37,998 nt of DNA, from positions 1 to 37,998 of the forward strand of contig JAHEFO010000010.1 in NCBI GenBank assembly GCA_024640135.1. The letters run 5' to 3'. The notes under the pieces were generated by a model. That model was not told where the DNA came from. It was given only the letters and a program-made list of their open reading frames with translations, and ran no database searches. The stretch comes from Acidobacteriota bacterium (GTDB taxonomy: Bacteria > Acidobacteriota > Vicinamibacteria > Vicinamibacterales > SCN-69-37). Made by a program: the position numbers and the translations under genes. This document shows, one piece after another, positions 18,931 through 26,620 of this stretch. Each line of letters begins with the position of its first letter. The stretch's first letter is position 1.

Positions 18931-19388
18931 CGGTCCCCCTCCCCGTATCCGTCATTACCATCCGAGTCGTCGGACTCTGACTGCCGTCGGCTCAATTCCT
19001 GCTCGGTCGGCTCGGCGGGCAGGCCCCGTCGCAACCGTCGAGCGACCGTCGCCGCCTTGCGGCGCGCCTGCATCCGCGAATCCTTCTCCAGCACTTCATC
19101 CACGCGAATAACCAGGTGCCGCATGACGTTGTCGAGCACCCGAAGACGCCGATCAAGTTCGGAGGTCATCTCCGGCGGGCCATTCAGGATCGCCAGGACG
19201 TACACGCCTTCCCGCTGGCGATTAATCTCATACGCCAGTCGGCGCCGCCCCCAGGGTTCTGTGCGTTCAATGGTGCCACCAAACCGATCGACCACTGTGG
19301 CGACCTGCTGGTGCAGTTCGGCCAACTGTTCTTCAGTCGAGTCCGGCACCGCGATATAGACGAGTTCGTACTGACGGTGAATGCTCAT
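18927..19388 (-). CDS. rpsF: 30S ribosomal protein S6
   Basis: S6 binds S18 and helical junctions of 16S rRNA. The 153-residue product shows [46 protein letters not shown] and [15 protein letters not shown]. It has a longer C-terminal tail (about residues 105-153), first basic and then Ser/Asp/Gly-rich. ATG 19388 is certain because a strong AAGGAGG lies seven bases before it. A further upstream ATG at 19406 would place that site inside the coding region. The leader in front holds a hairpin resembling the S6:S18 regulatory element. Confidence 0.97.
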   Translation of the reverse strand: MSIHRQYELVYIAVPDSTEEQLAELHQQVATVVDRFGGTIERTEPWGRRRLAYEINRQREGVYVLAILNGPPEMTSELDRRLRVLDNVMRHLVIRVDEVLEKDSRMQARRKAATVARRLRRGLPAEPTEQELSRRQSESDDSDGNDGYGEGDR

Positions 19389-19409
19389 GTGCCTCCTTCT
19401 GGACATCTG

Positions 19410-19433
19410 GCCGGTTCCCCAATCGGCACCGGC
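19410..19433 (-). promoter_or_regulatory. Candidate S6:S18 leader hairpin upstream of rpsF
   Basis: GCCGGT and ACCGGC pair over six bases around the loop GCCGATTGGGGA, 22-45 bases upstream of the rpsF start. The S6:S18 complex of many bacteria represses its own mRNA by binding a leader hairpin that exposes a CCG trinucleotide mimicking 16S rRNA. The CCG in this loop and the position fit that family, but the full consensus could not be checked. Confidence 0.5.
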
Positions 19434-19447
19434 AAGGAGCTTTCCTT

Positions 19448-20059
19448 CTAACTTCCCGAATTATCTACTTCTTCTTCGCTTCCCGATCTTTCTTCATCCG
19501 ATCGATTGAACACGTTCATCACGGGCCCGATGCCGTCACGAATCCACACCTCAACGGCGTCGGCCGCCCGTTCAATCGCCCCCTCGACGCTGACCAGTTC
19601 TTCCGGCAAGAACCGGGACAGCACATGGTCTGCCAAATCCCGCCGTGGGTCCCCTCGTCCGGCTCCGATTCTGAGCCGTTGATACCCCTGGGTTCCGATC
19701 GCGGCGGCAATCGACCGCAACCCGTTGTTCCCGCCTTCCGACCCTTCCGGCCTCGCTCGCAAGCGCCCGACCGGCAGGTTGACGTCATCACACACGATCA
19801 GCACCTGTGTCAGGTCGATCTTGTAGAACGTCATCAGCGCGGACACGGCTTCACCGCTGAGGTTCATGAACGTCGTCGGCTTGACCAACAACACGCGGCC
19901 TTCAAGCGGACGCCAATCCGCAGTCTCCGCCAAGTGCCGCCACGTCTCGAGCTTCAGACCGTGGCGGACCACCAGCCGGTCTACGACCTCGAAGCCGATG
20001 TTGTGACGCGTCCCGCGATATCGAGAGCCCGGATTCCCGAGACCAACGACCAGCTTCAC
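19448..20059 (-). CDS. pth: Peptidyl-tRNA hydrolase
   Basis: Pth frees tRNA from peptides dropped by stalled ribosomes. The 203-residue product has GLGNPGSRYRGTRHNIGFEVVD with Asn9 and catalytic His19, TTFMNLSGEAV with Asn66, and CDDVNLPVGR with Asp91. The usual GGHNGL loop reads GGNNGLRSI here: His113 of the E. coli enzyme is Asn111, while the following Asn is kept. The C-terminus (residues about 184-203) is an acidic Ser/Glu tail. The start is GTG 20059, nine bases after the rplY stop. The prs-rplY-pth order is shared with Pseudomonas. Confidence 0.96.
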   Translation of the reverse strand: MKLVVGLGNPGSRYRGTRHNIGFEVVDRLVVRHGLKLETWRHLAETADWRPLEGRVLLVKPTTFMNLSGEAVSALMTFYKIDLTQVLIVCDDVNLPVGRLRARPEGSEGGNNGLRSIAAAIGTQGYQRLRIGAGRGDPRRDLADHVLSRFLPEELVSVEGAIERAADAVEVWIRDGIGPVMNVFNRSDEERSGSEEEVDNSGS

Positions 20060-20068
20060 TCAGGCGGC

Positions 20069-20731
20069 CTACTTCTCTTCCTTGTCCTTGTCCGTCTTGC
20101 CCTTCTTGGCCACTTCGGGCTCGGCCGCAGCCGCCGGCGCGGCGACCTCCTCCGTCGGGGCCTCAACCTCGAGGCGCGGCGCCACGATGTGAACAATCAA
20201 CATCTCAGGTTCACTGACGGCCTTCCACCTGCCGTCAGCCGGCAAATCGCGTACGCGAACACCCTGGCTGATCATCAATTCCGTCACGTCGATCACGATG
20301 TGTTCGGGAATATCCGCCGGCAGGCACTCGACGGTCACCTCGCGGTGCACGAAATCCAGTGTGCCGCCCTGCACCTTGACGCCCTTCGACTCGCCGGCCA
20401 ACTGCACCGGCACGGTCACGCGCAGGGCTTTGTCCATGGCCACGCGAAAGAAATCTGCATGGAGCAGACGATGCGTGATCGGGTCGATCTGATACTGCTT
20501 GACCAGCACTCTCGCATCGGACTTGCCGTCGATGTGCAGGTCGATGATCGAGTTGACACCCGAAAGCGAGTGCAGGATCTGACTGAGCTCCTTCGGGTCA
20601 ACGCTGACCGACTCCCCAATCTTGCTCTCACCTCCGTACAGCACCGCCGGAATCTTGCCCGACTGCCTGAGGCGAACGGCCTCGTTCTTCCCGGTTGTTT
20701 CGCGGCGAACCGCCTGCAATGTCGCATTCAT
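20069..20731 (-). CDS. rplY: 50S ribosomal protein L25, long CTC form
   Basis: L25/CTC binds 5S rRNA. The 220-residue product is the long two-domain type. The N-terminal 5S-binding domain (ATLQAVRRETTGKNEAVRLRQSGKIPAVLYGG) carries HRLLHADFFRV, and the C-terminal TL5-type beta domain runs about residues 95-190. The product ends in an Ala/Glu then Lys/Asp-rich tail (KKGKTDKDKEEK). ATG 20731 has AGAGGAA before it. The open frame continues upstream through prs but that part is out-of-frame sequence of prs. It is 13 bases after prs. Confidence 0.96.
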   Translation of the reverse strand: MNATLQAVRRETTGKNEAVRLRQSGKIPAVLYGGESKIGESVSVDPKELSQILHSLSGVNSIIDLHIDGKSDARVLVKQYQIDPITHRLLHADFFRVAMDKALRVTVPVQLAGESKGVKVQGGTLDFVHREVTVECLPADIPEHIVIDVTELMISQGVRVRDLPADGRWKAVSEPEMLIVHIVAPRLEVEAPTEEVAAPAAAAEPEVAKKGKTDKDKEEK

Positions 20732-20744
20732 CGTTTCTATTCCT

Positions 20745-21689
20745 CTACACAAACAACTTCGAGACTGACGTCTCTTCATGAATGCTGCGGATGGCCTGCG
20801 CCAGCAGGCGCGCCACCGACAACACCACAATCTTCTCGCAGGTCGACTTCGCCGGCCCCAACGGGATCGTGTTGGTGACGATGAGCTTGTCGATCGGCGC
20901 GGCCTCGATCCGGCCAATCGCCGGTCCAGACAACACGCCGTGCACCGCAAACGCCAGAACCCGGCTCGCGCCATTGTCCCGGAGCGCCTGCGCCGCCTTC
21001 TGAATGGTCCCGGCCGTATCAATAATGTCGTCCGAGATCACGCAGACCCGGCCGCTCACATCGCCAATCACGTTCATCACTTCCGCGGTGCCGTCCTCGC
21101 TGCGACGCTTGTCGATAATCGCCAATTCCGCATCGAGCCGCTTGGCGTACGCCCGCGCCCGCTCAGCTCCTCCGGCGTCCGGAGACACGATGGTCATGGG
21201 GCCGAAATTCTGCCGCGCCAGGTACTCAATCACTGCCGGTGCCGCGAACAGGTGGTCCACCGGGATGTCAAAGAACCCCTGAATCTGCGCCTTGTGCAGA
21301 TCCATCGTCAGCACCCGGTTGGCCCCGGCGGCGCCGAGCAGGTTCGCCACCAGCTTGGCCGAAATCGGGACACGAGGCTTGTCTTTCCGGTCCTGCCGCG
21401 CGTAGCCGTAGTACGGAATGACCGCCGTAATACGCGACGCCGACGACCGGCGGAACGCGTCGATCATCACGCACAATTCCACCAGGTGCTCATCCACCGG
21501 CGTGGAGGTGGGTTGCACGATGAACACATCAGTCCCGCGGATGTTCTCGTCGATCTGGAACGAGACTTCGCTGTCCGGAAACCGGTGCAGACGCGCCGAC
21601 CCGAGCGGCGTCTCCAGCTGCTCGGCAATTTCCTTCGCCAGCGCCGGATGCGCGCTCCCCGAGAACACCTTCAGTTGACCGTGGCTCAT
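20745..21689 (-). CDS. prs: Ribose-phosphate pyrophosphokinase
   Basis: Prs makes PRPP from ribose 5-phosphate and ATP for purine, pyrimidine, His and Trp synthesis. The 314-residue product has LKVFSGSAHPALAKEIAEQL, RFPDSEV and IPYYGYARQDRKDKPR (ATP and ribose-phosphate contact). It also has MDLHKAQIQGFFDIPVDHL and the PRPP loop ISDDIIDTAGTI (218-229). ATG 21689 is preferred over a GTG two codons upstream. tRNA-Gln lies 75 bases upstream and rplY 13 bases downstream. purH in this window uses the same pathway but is in another operon. Confidence 0.97.
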   Translation of the reverse strand: MSHGQLKVFSGSAHPALAKEIAEQLETPLGSARLHRFPDSEVSFQIDENIRGTDVFIVQPTSTPVDEHLVELCVMIDAFRRSSASRITAVIPYYGYARQDRKDKPRVPISAKLVANLLGAAGANRVLTMDLHKAQIQGFFDIPVDHLFAAPAVIEYLARQNFGPMTIVSPDAGGAERARAYAKRLDAELAIIDKRRSEDGTAEVMNVIGDVSGRVCVISDDIIDTAGTIQKAAQALRDNGASRVLAFAVHGVLSGPAIGRIEAAPIDKLIVTNTIPLGPAKSTCEKIVVLSVARLLAQAIRSIHEETSVSKLFV

Positions 21690-21764
21690 GTTCACTCACA
21701 GCCCGTCATTCGCATCCACCCGACCAGCCTCTTCGCGGCCCCGCCGCGAGCCCTCGAAGGGAGT

Positions 21765-21839
21765 TGGTTGGGGCGGAAGGATTCGAACCTTCGAATACGG
21801 GTTCCAAAGACCCGCGCCTTACCGCTTGGCCACGCCCCA
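21765..21839 (-). tRNA. tRNA-Gln (UUG anticodon)
   Basis: The acceptor TGGGGCG/CGCCCCA is perfect, with discriminator A and encoded CCA. The anticodon loop CTTTGGA in the CGGGT/ACCCG stem gives TTG (codons CAA/CAG). It lies between ispE and prs, the same place as in Pseudomonas. Confidence 0.97.
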
Positions 21840-21917
21840 TCCCGTCCGCACACGTGCACCGTAAAGGGACCCGCCCATAGCGGCGCGTCAGAGGACCGTC
21901 GCAAAACGTGAAGTCTA

Positions 21918-22829
21918 TCACAAGCCCATGCGGCGGGCCGCCTCGCGTCGGGACTGGGTCTGAGCCACAAGGACCAGCCAGTCCGGTCGCCTCAAACGCC
22001 GGGCCGCCCGCGCGGCTCCGGACTCCGGAAACAGCCCAAACACCGCGGACCCGCTTCCACTCATCTGCGCGCCCGAGGCCCCGAGGGACAGGCAGGCCTC
22101 GATTATTTCACCAATCACGGGATGGCGGCGCCCAACCGGGGCCATCAGGTCGTTTTCCAGACGCACGGGGCCGTTGGGCCATCCCAGTTCCACTTCGGCC
22201 ACGCTCCCGCGACCCTCAGGCTGGCCGGCCGGAGCCTCGGCCGCGTCACTCGCCCGATCCGCATCGAGCCAGGCGTAGGCCTCGGCCGTCGAGACGCCAA
22301 ACGACGGCTTGACGATGACCACGCCCAGGCGCTGGACGTCGTCAACCGGATACAACTCCTCCCCGCGGCCCGTACCCAGTGCGGTACCGCCCTGGAAGAA
22401 AAACGGCACGTCGGAACCCAGGCGGGTCGCCAGGTGCATCAGATCGCGGCGCGATTGGTGCGCACCCCAGAGGGTGTTGAGCCCCACCAGCGCGGCGGCG
22501 GCATCCGCACTACCGCCCCCCAACCCAGCCTGGGAGGGAATCGTCTTGTCGATCTTGACGTGGGCATCCCTGGGGTCGCCGGTGCGTCCCATCGCTGCCC
22601 ACAACACCTCGGCCGCCTTCCAGACCAGGTTCGACCGGTCAGACGGCACACCGGGTGTCCGGCACGCCAGACCGAAGGGGCCACGGCGCTCCGAGATCGT
22701 CAGCGTGTCGTGCAGCGTGACCGACTGGAGCAATGTCCGAAGGTCATGATAACCATCCGCACGCCGGGCCCCCACGTGCAGCGTGAGATTGATTTTGGCG
22801 GACGGTCGAAGAATCAATGTGCGTGCCAT
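21918..22829 (-). CDS. ispE: 4-diphosphocytidyl-2-C-methyl-D-erythritol kinase
   Basis: IspE phosphorylates CDP-ME, the step between IspD and IspF in the MEP pathway. The 303-residue GHMP kinase has SAKINLTLHVGARRADGYHDL (10-30) with the catalytic Lys and family HxL region, and the ATP loop IPSQAGLGGGSADAAAAL (97-114). It also has LGSDVPFFFQGGTA with Asp140, and the third GHMP motif MSGSGSAVFGLF. ATG 22829 is six bases after the stop of the LolB-like gene. The three MEP genes ispD, ispF and ispE are thus all on the minus strand of this window. Confidence 0.96.
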   Translation of the reverse strand: MARTLILRPSAKINLTLHVGARRADGYHDLRTLLQSVTLHDTLTISERRGPFGLACRTPGVPSDRSNLVWKAAEVLWAAMGRTGDPRDAHVKIDKTIPSQAGLGGGSADAAAALVGLNTLWGAHQSRRDLMHLATRLGSDVPFFFQGGTALGTGRGEELYPVDDVQRLGVVIVKPSFGVSTAEAYAWLDADRASDAAEAPAGQPEGRGSVAEVELGWPNGPVRLENDLMAPVGRRHPVIGEIIEACLSLGASGAQMSGSGSAVFGLFPESGAARAARRLRRPDWLVLVAQTQSRREAARRMGL

Positions 22830-22835
22830 GGAATC

Positions 22836-23651
22836 CTACTCAGCACCCTTTCCATCTTTCAGCGGACGAGTCGATCGCAAGTCGTCAAGCGTGATCGGCA
22901 CAAATGCGTCGGGCACCGTCAGAGTAAACATTCCCGGATCCAGCTCGATGTTGGCCTGAACCTGACTGACCGAGAACGTCAGCAGGAGCGGCGTCACATC
23001 CGGCGACGTGGCGGACACTCGGACCTCCGATGGAAACGCCCCTTCCCACGCTCGATACTCGACGAGGAGCCCGTCCCGGGTTGCGGCCTCCTGTTGCCAG
23101 GCCCCATGCCGGCGGCGGATCCACGCTCGTCTGCCTGAACCCAGGTCAAGAGCCGCGCGATCGGAGTAGGCAAGACCAGTCACCTCCGACGTAGGCGCGG
23201 CCACGCACCCGGTCAGGGCGTCCAGCAGGTCCACCGCACCCCAGCGCAACCCGGTCAGCCCATCCACGATGTCCCGCGTGGGCGCCCGGAGCACGCGCTC
23301 GTCACGCGGCAGAAGCAGAACCGCCTGGTCAGCGCGTCCCGCCATCTGGACCCAGGACCGGCCGAGGCCCGGCACTTCAAGGTAGACATCGTTCGCGCGT
23401 GTGAAGGCGGAATGTAACGTGGCGGAAAACCGCTGCTGGGACGTTCCCGCCCACCCCGTCATCCTGATTTGAGCCACGAACACGGCGGTGTTCGCGCAGC
23501 GCGCGGTCAGGTCACGCCACACCTGGGCGGCCTCGGCAAACGGTGCGCCGGGTCCCGCTGGGGGAACATAGAAGCGCGCGGCACATGCGGCGGCGCCTCC
23601 CAGACACCCGAGCAGGACCAGCCGCGCCCAGGCGCGGCCTCCGGGGATCAC
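22836..23651 (-). CDS. LolB-like outer-membrane lipoprotein (DUF4292-type)
   Basis: The 271-residue product starts with a basic, hydrophobic leader (about residues 7-24). Cysteines at 16 (LLGC) and 23 (AAAC) are candidate lipoprotein sites, so it is predicted to be exported and lipid-anchored. The body is beta-rich, with the WxG-type segment RMTGWAGTSQQRFSATLHSAF and SWVQMAGRADQAVLLLPRDERVL. This resembles LolB/DUF4292 proteins that accept lipoproteins at the outer membrane. The sequence match is modest; the better support is position, since TPR-lolB-ispE-tRNAGln-prs is the Pseudomonas order. The start is GTG 23651, overlapping the TPR gene stop as GTGA. Confidence 0.7.
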   Translation of the reverse strand: MIPGGRAWARLVLLGCLGGAAACAARFYVPPAGPGAPFAEAAQVWRDLTARCANTAVFVAQIRMTGWAGTSQQRFSATLHSAFTRANDVYLEVPGLGRSWVQMAGRADQAVLLLPRDERVLRAPTRDIVDGLTGLRWGAVDLLDALTGCVAAPTSEVTGLAYSDRAALDLGSGRRAWIRRRHGAWQQEAATRDGLLVEYRAWEGAFPSEVRVSATSPDVTPLLLTFSVSQVQANIELDPGMFTLTVPDAFVPITLDDLRSTRPLKDGKGAE

Positions 23652-25297
23652 GACCGCCCCGCCAACTCCTTGGCGCGGTCGCGCATGCGGGTGACTTCTT
23701 CGACATCGATACCGTTCTGGTCACCGGCCAGGGCGCGGTCCCAGGCGGCCTGGGCCTCGCGGTAGCGCTTGAGCTGGAACAGTGATGAGGCAAGGTGGTG
23801 CAGTACCAGAGAGTCGGTCGGCACGGCGGCAGCGGCGCGTTCCAGCACGGCGCGTCCTTCGTCGGCCTTGCCCTGCTGCACGTAGGCCCATCCCAGGCTG
23901 TCGAGGTATGAAGGATTGTCGGGGTCGCCCGCCAGGGCGCGCTGCACGAGTTCGACGGCTTCGTCGAGATCCTTCTTCTGGTCGGCCAGCAGGTACCCCA
24001 GACCATTGAGTGCGTCTCGATCACCCGCGTTCTGTGCCAGGAGTTCGCGGTACAGACGCTCGGCATTGTCGAGCTGTGTGTCGCGGGCATACGCGGCTGC
24101 CAGGGCGTGGGTCAAACCAAGGTCGCCTGGAACCCGGCTGTGTCCATCTTCAAGGACCCGCACGGCCCGGTTCATTTCGCCGCTCTGTTCCAGAGCGTTG
24201 GCGAGGTCGATCGCGGCCCGCAGGTAGGCTCCACCCGCCGGCAGGTCCCTGAGGGCAGCCAGCAGGGGTTCGAGGGTCGCCACCGCGCCCCGATAGTCTC
24301 CCCGCGCCGCATGACTCTCAGCGAGAGCCAGCGGCCCTCGCGGGTCATCCGGGTCGATCTCGGAGATCTTCCTGGCGGCGGCATCGGCCGCCTCGGGATG
24401 TCCGGCCCGGTTCTCGACCTGCGACAGGAGATACCACGCGCTGATGTCGCGCGGCGAGTCTGTGGTCAGCGTGAGCAATTCGCGCCGCCCTTCCTCAATC
24501 TCCCCGGCGTTGACCAACGCCGTGGCATAACGGCTGCGGATCATCACATTACTGGGATTGGTCCGCGCCAATTCGGCCCAATGCGGAATGGCGTCCGACT
24601 CGCGGCCGGCGCGGTCGTACAGCTCTGCCAGCCACGTCCGCGCCCTCGCAAGATCGGGCTCGTCGCGCACGAGTGGCTCGAGCACGGCGATGGCTTCAGC
24701 AAACTGCCCGGTGGCGTTCAGTGCCTCAACCAGCATCAGCACGCCCTCGGGGTAACCGGGCTGATCGTTCAGGAACCCTTGCAGTGTCTCAATCGCCTTG
24801 GGGTGCTGCCCGGTGCGCACATACAGACGCCCCAGTGACAATTCGACGCCGAGATCGCGAGTCCCGCCCGCCAGCGCCTTCTCGAAGTGAGTGATCGCCT
24901 GGGCGACCAACGCCGCCTGCTGCGCCCCTGGCGGAGCGTTGTCGGCCAGCGCCGAGCGTACGAATCCCAGAATCCGATGGGCTTCCCGATTCTCCGGGTC
25001 CGATTTCAGCGCGGCTTCAGCCTCCGCGATTGACTCGGCCGCGCGTCCCTCACGCGCATACAGACCTGCCAACTCGGCGCGCACGTCGGCCGCCGCTGGC
25101 ACGAGTTCGATCGCCTGGCGGTACGCGGCGATCGCGCCGGCCACATCGCCCCGTCCTTCCAGCGTTCGCCCCTGAATGAAGAGGAAATACGCCTCGGCGG
25201 TCGCGGCGGTCGTGGGCGGCGCCACCACCTCCTGGACCGCTGCTGTGGTGATCTGGGCCGGCACGGAGGCAGGCGGAGGAGGAACAAACCAAATCAT
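23648..25297 (-). CDS. Tetratricopeptide-repeat protein
   Basis: The 549-residue product is almost entirely TPR repeats, with about a dozen helix pairs from residue 35 on. A clear example is GAIAAYRQAIELVPAAADVR, and another is DALNGLGYLLADQKKDLDEAVELVQRAL. The repeats predict a protein-protein scaffold. The first residues (MIWFVPPPPASVPAQ) are hydrophobic and proline-rich. A GTG at 25330 would add KQSILFIRLP and make a better export signal, so the start is uncertain. The Pseudomonas PA4667-type TPR protein occupies the same place before lolB, which suggests a role in the envelope. Its promoter must lie in the 64-base gap shared with the divergent Trm112 gene. Confidence 0.9.
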   Translation of the reverse strand: MIWFVPPPPASVPAQITTAAVQEVVAPPTTAATAEAYFLFIQGRTLEGRGDVAGAIAAYRQAIELVPAAADVRAELAGLYAREGRAAESIAEAEAALKSDPENREAHRILGFVRSALADNAPPGAQQAALVAQAITHFEKALAGGTRDLGVELSLGRLYVRTGQHPKAIETLQGFLNDQPGYPEGVLMLVEALNATGQFAEAIAVLEPLVRDEPDLARARTWLAELYDRAGRESDAIPHWAELARTNPSNVMIRSRYATALVNAGEIEEGRRELLTLTTDSPRDISAWYLLSQVENRAGHPEAADAAARKISEIDPDDPRGPLALAESHAARGDYRGAVATLEPLLAALRDLPAGGAYLRAAIDLANALEQSGEMNRAVRVLEDGHSRVPGDLGLTHALAAAYARDTQLDNAERLYRELLAQNAGDRDALNGLGYLLADQKKDLDEAVELVQRALAGDPDNPSYLDSLGWAYVQQGKADEGRAVLERAAAAVPTDSLVLHHLASSLFQLKRYREAQAAWDRALAGDQNGIDVEEVTRMRDRAKELAGRS

Positions 25298-25325
25298 GGG
25301 CAACCGTATGAAGAGTATTGATTGT

Positions 25326-25355
25326 TTCACAGTCGACCGGCGGATGGCTTATATT
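25326..25355 (+). promoter_or_regulatory. Candidate promoter for the envelope cluster; leaderless mRNA possible
   Basis: TTCACA (25326-25331) and TATATT (25350-25355), each one base from sigma-70 consensus, are spaced by 18 bases. The expected transcript start, about seven bases on, falls at or next to the ATG at 25362, and no ribosome site precedes that ATG. The mRNA may thus be leaderless. Confidence 0.5.
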
Positions 25356-25361
25356 CGCGCC

Positions 25362-25541
25362 ATGGCTCTTGACCCTGCGTTGCTCGAGATTCTGGTCTGC
25401 CCCGAATGCAAGACGCCCGTACGGCTCGTGAACGATGGCGCCGGGCTGCAATGCGGCACCTGCCATCGCATCTATCCCGTCAAGGACGACATCCCCGTGA
25501 TGCTCGTCGACGAGGCGGAGATTCCCGCTCCCAGCCGTTGA
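25362..25541 (+). CDS. Trm112/YcaR-family small zinc-ribbon protein
   Basis: The 59-residue product matches the Trm112-like family: MALDPALLEILVCPECKTPV, then LQCGTCHRIYPVKDDIPVMLVDEA. Cys13/16 and Cys31/34 form the likely zinc site. In yeast Trm112 activates methyltransferases; bacterial members such as YcaR have no settled role and often lie beside lipid A or LPS genes, as here. ATG 25362 is used because the product then begins as the family does. The stop overlaps the next start as TTGA. An in-frame upstream extension exists but crosses the promoter region. Confidence 0.92.
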   Translation: MALDPALLEILVCPECKTPVRLVNDGAGLQCGTCHRIYPVKDDIPVMLVDEAEIPAPSR

Positions 25542-26620
25542 CGATCCTGCTGGTTCGGCTGCGGCTCATCGGTGACGTGGTCTTCACGACACCGGCGATA
25601 CGAGCCCTTCGCGATCGGTTTCCGCAGGCGCGACTCCTGTACCTGGTGGAGTCCGCAGCCGCACCGGTCGTGGCGAACAATCCCCACCTTTCCGGCGTCA
25701 TCGTCGTGCCGCACACGCGTGGCTGGACACGGCTCCGGGATGACCTGCGCCTGGCGCGCCGCCTTCGCGCGGAGCGCTGCGATCTGGCGGTCGACTTTCA
25801 CGGCGGGCCCCGGAGCGCCTGGCTGACCTGGGCCTCGGGCGCGACGCGCCGCGTGGGCTACGACATCCCCGGACGCGCCTGGATGTACACCGACGTCGTC
25901 CATCGGCCCAGGGGCCTGCACCCCCGGCACTCCGTCGAAAACCAGTGGGACCTCCTCGCAGCGGTGGATCCGAATCTCGCGGGAGGGGCGGACCGCACTG
26001 CCTTCCGTGTCGAAATGCCCACGGACCCAGAGGCCACGGCCGCCGTGACGACCCGCCTCGCCCGCATGCGAGTGGACACGTCGCCCCACGATACCCGCCT
26101 GATCGTCCTGCACGTGAGTGCGGGGAATCCCTTTCGCCGGTGGCCGGAGGAGGCATTTGCGGACATCGCGGCGGGACTAGTGCGACAATCAGCGGACCGT
26201 CGCGTGCTGGTCACTGCCGGACCTTCGGACCGGGCAGCCGTGGACCGCGTGGTGGGGCTGGCTCGCGAGCGGGCGGGCGGCAGCGCGACCCAGATTCTCG
26301 ATGCGGAGGACTTTTCCCTCGCGGAACTGCGGGCGGTGCTGGACCGAAGCGCGTTGTACATCGGGGGCGACAGCGGGCCCTTGCACGTGGCGGCCACGTC
26401 GGACGTGCCGATTGTGGGACTCTATGGACCAACGCTGCCGGCACGCTCGGCGCCGTGGCGTCCATCGGAGTTGGCGACGGCTTCCGTCGACGCGGGCGAT
26501 CTGCCGTGCCGGCCCTGTGACCAGCGCGTATGTGCCCCAGGCGACTTCCGGTGCCTCACCTCGATTGAGGCACTGACGGTCCTGCGGGCGGCGGAAGGAA
26601 TTCTCGAGGGAGCGTCATGA
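25538..26620 (+). CDS. Glycosyltransferase family 9 (LPS heptosyltransferase-like)
   Basis: GT9 enzymes add heptose to the LPS inner core from ADP-heptose. The 360-residue product begins ILLVRLRLIGDVVFTTPAIRALR with the catalytic-type Asp13, and has the donor-binding motif YIGGDSGPLHVAATSDVPIVGLYGPT (274-299). It ends with a Cys cluster (324, 327, 332, 339) as in many GT9 proteins of this group. The start is TTG 25538 by overlap with the Trm112 stop (TTGA) and family N-terminus; a longer frame from 25406 is out-of-frame Trm112 sequence. WaaC-, WaaF- and WaaQ-type roles cannot be told apart here. Confidence 0.93.
   Translation: MTILLVRLRLIGDVVFTTPAIRALRDRFPQARLLYLVESAAAPVVANNPHLSGVIVVPHTRGWTRLRDDLRLARRLRAERCDLAVDFHGGPRSAWLTWASGATRRVGYDIPGRAWMYTDVVHRPRGLHPRHSVENQWDLLAAVDPNLAGGADRTAFRVEMPTDPEATAAVTTRLARMRVDTSPHDTRLIVLHVSAGNPFRRWPEEAFADIAAGLVRQSADRRVLVTAGPSDRAAVDRVVGLARERAGGSATQILDAEDFSLAELRAVLDRSALYIGGDSGPLHVAATSDVPIVGLYGPTLPARSAPWRPSELATASVDAGDLPCRPCDQRVCAPGDFRCLTSIEALTVLRAAEGILEGAS

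Noticed and set aside
21733-21749. TCGCGG/CCGCGA hairpin between tRNA-Gln and prs as a terminator
   Set aside because: Only six pairs and no T-run; prs needs read-through or its own promoter.
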